DNA from: Apostichopus japonicus
Taxonomy: Eukaryota; Echinodermata; Holothuroidea; Aspidochirotida; Stichopodidae
Assembly: GCF_037975245.1 (NCBI RefSeq)
Contig: NC_092575.1
Location: 2,797,001-2,861,000, forward strand
Length of the DNA: 64,000 bases
Direction: 5' to 3'
Shown: positions 61,601 to 64,000 of the stretch, in pieces
How the letters are laid out: each line of letters opens with the position of its first letter
Numbering within the stretch: the stretch's first letter is position 1
Program-made: the position numbers and the translations under genes
Notes under the pieces: generated by a model
What the model saw: the letters and a program-made list of their open reading frames with translations, nothing else
The model's database searches: none
What the model was told of the DNA's origin: nothing

Positions 61601-62703
61601 GACGATGACTGACACTCAGGTATTGTCAGGCAGATGCTATGTTGAAGGGTGGAGGAGGAGGGGTGGAGAAGGAAGGGGTTGGAGGAGGGGGGGAGGAGGA
61701 GGCCAAGGAGATGGAAGAGAAACTGCACAACGTTTCGTTTCGTTTATTCCAGTATAAATTGCATAAAATACAGTTCATAAATAGGAAAATGGTGAGTATA
61801 ATAAATAAAATGTTATGTGCATTCATAAAATGTATAAAAGTTAGGAAACAGTAACCCAATTAGGGAATAAAAATTGTGGAAACTATACAAATTACATCAA
61901 ATCAAGTCATTTAAAGTGTCATGTTGAATAAAAATAGATGCTCTGTAAAAAAACGAGTTTCTGAAAACTTGCACTCTATATGTTGGTGTCAATGCACGAT
62001 TCCTGAGATTATAGCTAGTGTGTCGACACAGTGATTTCAGTTCTGCATGAAGCGGGTGATTTTCTTCTCTTTGAATATTCCTGCTTAGTCTGATAAATTC
62101 ACGCCTAGCTCCACCATTGACCTGATCAAAAACGTCAGACGGATAGTAGCTCAACTCCTAAGGACGATGACTGACACTCAAATAATGTCGGGCAGATGCT
62201 ATGTTGAAGGGTGGAGGAGGGGGGAGGAGGAGGGGTGGAGGAGGAGGGGGGAGGGGAACTGCATTTATGTCCTCTTTCCATCCATATTTGAGAGGTTGGC
62301 TACATCTATGGTACCCATTCTTAAACTTGAGAGAAAGAGTGGGCATGAGGAGGAGGGGGGGTGGGGAGAGTGAGGTAGGAGCATGACAGTGTACCTATAT
62401 TGATATAGGAACCAGATGTGGATTGCAGTCATTGGATTAATCTGACAACCCTATCCCCAATAAGAGCCACCCCCCCCGGTCCTCCAGGCCTAACAAAATA
62501 GTCTGTGAAAGGCTTTCTAGTTTCAGGATTCCACGTCGTTGGAATTTATGGAAAGGTGAAAGTTTTAATTTTGTGTGGGAAGCCTTCAATTTGTCTTGTG
62601 TTCTTTCTTTCAGGACGATCTCTTGCCAGAGAACCAGGAAGGAGACGAAGTGGATGAAATTCTTGCCGTTTGTCTGAAAGAAGCGACCCAAAGCTCACAG
62701 TGA
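34689..62703 (+). CDS. MORC2: MORC2, GHKL ATPase and CW-type zinc finger chromatin protein
   Basis: Complete 28-exon model, 3405 nt, 1134 residues. Exons: 34689-34756, 36089-36142, 36462-36496, 41331-41399, 42033-42123, 42542-42725, 43473-43566, 44448-44571, 45104-45232, 45507-45586, 46167-46249, 47200-47426, 48366-48520, 49120-49248, 50156-50258, 51075-51168, 52234-52281, 52603-52722, 53291-53365, 53979-54074, 54790-54882, 55532-55727, 56285-56426, 57752-57791, 58171-58700, 60237-60369, 61164-61286, 62614-62703. Every intron is GT..AG and every phase closes. The start is fixed by [20 protein letters not shown], which matches the MORC2 N-terminus, followed directly by GTGAGT. MORC2 is a nuclear ATP-dependent dimer that compacts chromatin and works with the HUSH complex in silencing transposons and long intronless genes. 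The protein is about 100 residues longer than the vertebrate form, mostly in the linker and acidic C-terminal region. Introns carry SINE, LINE, hAT and TTAA elements and several tandem arrays. Confidence 0.95.
35427..35780. repeat. Diverged tandem duplication, unit about 230 bp
   Basis: Two related segments start near 35430 and 35661. Both contain CATAATATC, TTAAACAAACA-like and GGAC.AGAGA blocks, followed by similar wording to TTTATC.TTCCATA. They are well diverged and non-coding, within MORC2 intron 1. Confidence 0.6.
38939..39335. repeat. Tandem duplication, unit about 163 bp
   Basis: Units share ATCTCCTCAG (39021 and 39184), TGTAAAACTAT, GAGCTGGCTATAAGAGGCTG, CCCCCTCAGCTTCCT and TCTTACAAGATGAAATGA. 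A shorter partial unit lies upstream at 38939-39006 and another downstream to about 39335, where the tRNA-like sequence begins. It is non-coding, in MORC2 intron 3. Confidence 0.85.
39345..39430 (-). mobile_element. tRNA-like sequence, probable SINE head or tRNA pseudogene
   Basis: On the minus strand: GTTGGTAGAGC (D arm / A box), an anticodon-arm-like AAGACATGAATTCC, then GGTTTGAATCC (T arm / B box). Spacing between boxes fits a tRNA. The acceptor stem ends do not pair and there is no clear 3' terminus, so this is not a working tRNA gene. It differs from the heads at 11650 and 48020, so it comes from a different family. Confidence 0.55.
39699..40030. repeat. Tandem duplication, unit 167 bp
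   Basis: Two nearly identical units start at 39701 and 39868 with TATCACCTCAGTCCC. They share long identical stretches through CATACAGCCAGTTG and the CTGAGTCATTGACTCTAG ending. The second unit has small deletions near its 3' part. It is recent, non-coding and in MORC2 intron 3. Confidence 0.93.
40759..41123 (-). mobile_element. TTAA-flanked MITE, copy 2
   Basis: Reverse orientation relative to copy 1. TTAA at 40759-40762 and 41120-41123. The left end begins AGGGTGTGAAGACTCGC; the right end includes GGCGACTCTT and then CCTTTAA. The interior matches copy 1 read on the other strand, including the GACACTAGTGTACAGTC block. It lies in MORC2 intron 3, 207 bp upstream of exon 4. Confidence 0.85.
43106..43292. 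repeat. 46-bp minisatellite, four copies
   Basis: Units of 46 bp start at 43106, 43152, 43198 and 43244. Each contains CAGTCACTGGT, GCTGCTAG.GTACCATTTC and TGTG, with one to a few substitutions between units. In MORC2 intron 6, about 180 bp before exon 7. Confidence 0.92.
45650..45995. repeat. Polypyrimidine minisatellite
   Basis: About 345 bp that is almost entirely C and T on the MORC2 coding strand, built from variants of CCCCTCCTCTCC and TTGCACTCCCC. It gives long spurious open frames in all three plus frames (119-159 residues of Pro, Leu and Ser). It lies in MORC2 intron 10. Confidence 0.93.
46330..46850 (+). mobile_element. CR1-like LINE 3' fragment, dead
   Basis: Conceptual reading gives [17 protein letters not shown] from 46375, then after a frame change [19 protein letters not shown] from about 46470. 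These are the conserved C-terminal motifs of CR1/Rex-type reverse transcriptases, after the catalytic region. Frame changes and stops break the rest. The 3' end has a short AACTAAACTAAA repeat typical of CR1-like tails. It lies in MORC2 intron 11, same orientation as the gene. Confidence 0.8.
48020..48270 (-). mobile_element. tRNA-derived SINE with (ATAC)n tail
   Basis: On the minus strand the head has an A box TAGCCTAGTGGTTAACG and a B box GGTTCGATTCC, then a body of about 150 bp ending in an (ATAC)n tail (48023-48045 on the plus strand as TATG units). Structure, boxes and simple-repeat tail are those of a full-length SINE. It is in MORC2 intron 12, antisense to the gene, about 95 bp before exon 13. 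Opposite-strand open frames over it are artefacts. Confidence 0.85.
48276..48365. repeat. 21-22-bp minisatellite ending at the MORC2 exon 13 acceptor
   Basis: Units of the type TTCACTGCTATATTCTCTATA occur about four times between 48279 and 48350, and the last unit runs into CTCTTCACTGCAG, the acceptor of exon 13 (exon starts 48366). The array lies directly next to the SINE head at 48270. Its pyrimidine-rich units supply the splice-site polypyrimidine tract. Confidence 0.9.
51640..51975 (-). mobile_element. TTAA-flanked MITE, copy 3
   Basis: TTAA at 51640-51643 and 51972-51975; left end AGGGTGTGAAGACTTGC and right end GGGTCTTCAATGCCT. Same orientation as copy 2 and close to it in sequence through most of its length, with a short deletion near the right end. 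It lies in MORC2 intron 16. Confidence 0.87.
56462..57600. repeat. Satellite array with 128-bp higher-order unit
   Basis: The array is made of two alternating subunits of about 60-68 bp. Both contain TTGTC.TGTCATTGTGTTGCATT and TTGTCATATTGTCCTGTATT; one carries TGCATTAAATTG and the other TGCATTGGATTG. From about 56880 they alternate regularly with a 128-bp period (for example 57009, 57137, 57265, 57393). Units toward the left edge are more diverged and shorter. It fills most of MORC2 intron 23. Open frames of 115-165 residues with repeating Cys, His and Leu come from the repeat. Confidence 0.95.
59300..59661. mobile_element. hAT-type MITE with perfect 8-bp target duplication
   Basis: Ends are CAGGGGTGAGCAAACT and, on the other strand, CAGGGGTGGGCAATTT: terminal inverted repeats of about 16 bp with few mismatches. 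GTGTAGAG flanks both sides (59292-59299 and 59662-59669). Internal GGGCCGC and GGCCCGCGGGCCG near the ends are typical of hAT elements of the Charlie/Tip100 kind across animals. The 362-bp interior has no transposase. It lies in MORC2 intron 25. Confidence 0.92.
61206..62260 (+). repeat. Tandem array of MORC2 exon 27 3' part plus intron start (four copies)
   Basis: The last 81 nt of exon 27 (61206-61286) plus its donor and roughly 80-95 bp of purine-rich intron are repeated at 61363-61443, 61539-61619 and 61699-61733 + 62136-62181. Unit spacing is 157, 176 and 160 bp. Copies 2 and 3 keep an open frame and a GT donor (GTAATG, GTATTG); copy 4 has lost the donor (CAAATAATG) and is split by a LINE insertion. 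None of the extra copies has a pyrimidine tract before it; the preceding sequence is GGA repeats. Use as alternative exons is possible but unproven. Confidence 0.9.
61734..62130 (-). mobile_element. 5'-truncated LINE insertion in exon-27 copy 4
   Basis: A 397-bp insertion flanked by AACGT on both sides (61729-61733 and 62131-62135). Read on the minus strand it starts with [15 protein letters not shown] and continues through [12 protein letters not shown] and [11 protein letters not shown] to a stop at 61897. This resembles the extreme C-terminus of a non-LTR retrotransposon polyprotein. About 160 bp of 3' UTR follow, ending GGAATAAACGAAACGAAACG. Short C-terminal piece, 5' truncation, tail repeat and 5-bp duplication together fit target-primed insertion. 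The clade is uncertain. Confidence 0.75.
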
Positions 62704-64000
62704 GACCAAAATTCCAGTTCATAAAACGGACAAGATGGGCATCTAAACCATATATAGGGAGCTCGCGGATCATGTCCTCTCCTTTCTCCCTGCATCATAT
62801 TTTGGTCTTTTGGGTGGTTTTAAAGAATTTTTAAGAAATGTCTCATTTGCCTCATCAATAAGCAAGTTCGTACGCAACTATTTTTTCATGTTCTGATCAA
62901 ATTGCGACGTTGTGTGTGTTACAGAAGTGTCACCGAGCCTTTGCACTGTCTCTGTTAGCCTAACTAGCTCTACGATGTAAATTGCATGCTACTTGTGTCC
63001 AGTTCTGATTTTGTTTTCTTAAAACTATCACTGTTGGACAAAGTGACTCATAACACGTCTGAGGCAGTTGCATGTGGAATGGCTCCCCTTCTCCTTCAGC
63101 AGTTGGGGGTAATCATACCATCCGTCTTGGATATTCCTAATTCGGTCGAAGAAGATTGGTCGGCGAAAATAAAAAAGGGAAGGCATTTTGTATTCTTATG
63201 ACAGAAATTTGGCAACAACAAGTGAAGCCTCGACAAATGAGTTATTTCTAAATATTTTCTCATCTCATTGAAGTAAACCAGATGTAAGGTATAGACATCC
63301 TATATTAAACGCAGAAAAGAAAAAAAATGAAACCAGAAAACCGAACCGTTAATCCTGGCTCCACGAGAATAATAAATGGGTTAGTTGGGATTAAAATTGG
63401 ATTAGTGCTATTAGGATTATATGCTGTTTCTAATGAGAGCAACAGGCAAATTAAAAAAATGATATAAAAAAGAAAAAAATCAGCAGGAGTAAACATTTGG
63501 GACTTTTGAAGAAAATTGGTGATAACAGGGTCAAAAGCTACATATCATTGTATGCAGATATATTCATTTCATAATTGACATAAAATTCCTTCTTTGAGTC
63601 AGAGATTAGTCGATTTTATGTGAATGTGGGAGCTATAGAGGTAAATGAGTCTAGGAGGTAACTTTTTTTAGTCTGCCAGATATTAAACTGTATTCCACAA
63701 AACTGCGCGATTTGGAATGTAAATTTAGAGGGGGTAAGATGGCCATAATTTATTCTTCACAACAAAATAGAGGAAGAAGAAAAAGCCTAGTTTAATGTAA
63801 ATTAATTAAAATTTGATGGCTGCTTGGAGTTTCCTTTATGTATGAGGGTGTCTCTTGAAAGAAAAACGAGGTATATAACTGGACAGGTTTAGGAGTGAAT
63901 GAAAGAAGGGAAGATATCAGGGGGAGGGGGCTAGGGGGTGAGACAAGGGTTGGAGGTAGAGGAATCGAGTAGGTGATGAGAGAAGAATTTTTATATCTGT
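62704..64000. other. MORC2 3' UTR and downstream flank
   Basis: Nothing with coding similarity on either strand. AT-rich, with an AATAAT/AATAAATGG stretch near 63369 that could serve as a polyadenylation signal. The end of the window has purine-rich GGGGGAGGGGG tracts near 63920-63945. Confidence 0.5.

Larger units (their letters stand above)
52234..62703 (+). other. MORC2 exons 17-28: linker, chromo-like domain and C-terminal coiled coils
   Basis: Exons 17-21 all begin and end in phase 0 (48, 120, 75, 96 and 93 nt), so each could be skipped without a frameshift. They encode a basic Ser/Pro/Lys-rich linker ([31 protein letters not shown]). Exons 23-24 encode a chromo-like domain, residues about 783-843 ([25 protein letters not shown]). 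Exon 25 is a 530-nt acidic and charged stretch ending in a coiled coil. Exon 26 holds the MORC2 hallmark [11 protein letters not shown]. Exon 27 is a coiled coil ([15 protein letters not shown]), and exon 28 ends ...[10 protein letters not shown]. Exon 27 has three tandem partial copies behind it. Confidence 0.87.

Overview
This is animal nuclear DNA. Its genes are split by GT..AG introns, it is AT-rich, it carries many microsatellites and poly-C runs, and several transposon families sit in introns. The mix suggests a marine invertebrate deuterostome, most likely an echinoderm: compact introns of about 0.3-1.5 kb, frequent AGGCCTA motifs, tRNA-headed SINEs, CR1-type LINE ends, hAT and TTAA-flanked MITEs. 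The gene set alone does not fix the species; that is inference. No bacterial, viral or organellar genes were seen.

Layout. (1) 1967-4003 (+): the last three coding exons of a septin of the SEPT2/4/5 type, followed by its 3' UTR or flank with a TTAA-flanked MITE, a (TTA)n tract and a probable hAT remnant. (2) 8661-15529 (-): a complete ten-exon gene for a 631-residue very-long-chain acyl-CoA synthetase / fatty acid transport protein of the SLC27A2 type. (3) 15530-24417: about 9 kb of intergenic DNA with TA microsatellites, two related perfect palindromes and an intact hAT MITE. (4) 24428 to about 29.3-30.3 kb (+): TMEM248, a two-pass membrane protein, in five or six exons. (5) 34689-62703 (+): a complete 28-exon MORC2 gene (1134 residues), a GHKL-ATPase chromatin-silencing protein with ATPase, coiled-coil arm, CW zinc finger, chromo-like domain and C-terminal coiled coils. 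(6) 62704-64000: 3' UTR or flank.

The four genes are unrelated in function: cytoskeleton, lipid activation, membrane protein, chromatin silencing. They are ordinary genomic neighbours, not an operon or cluster. Exon ends were chosen so that each reading frame closes across every splice and matches family motifs, so the SLC27A2-like and MORC2 models are complete from start codon to stop codon.

The most unusual part is the 3' end of MORC2. Most of coding exon 27 (81 bp) is followed by three more tandem copies. Eight of the nine variable sites among the copies are synonymous third positions. The single amino-acid change lies in the fourth copy, which has also lost its splice donor and is split by a 5'-truncated LINE with a 5-bp target duplication. 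Other notable structures are a three-copy TTAA MITE family, a 128-bp satellite in a MORC2 intron, two hAT MITEs with perfect 8-bp duplications, and a 22-bp minisatellite abutting a MORC2 splice acceptor.
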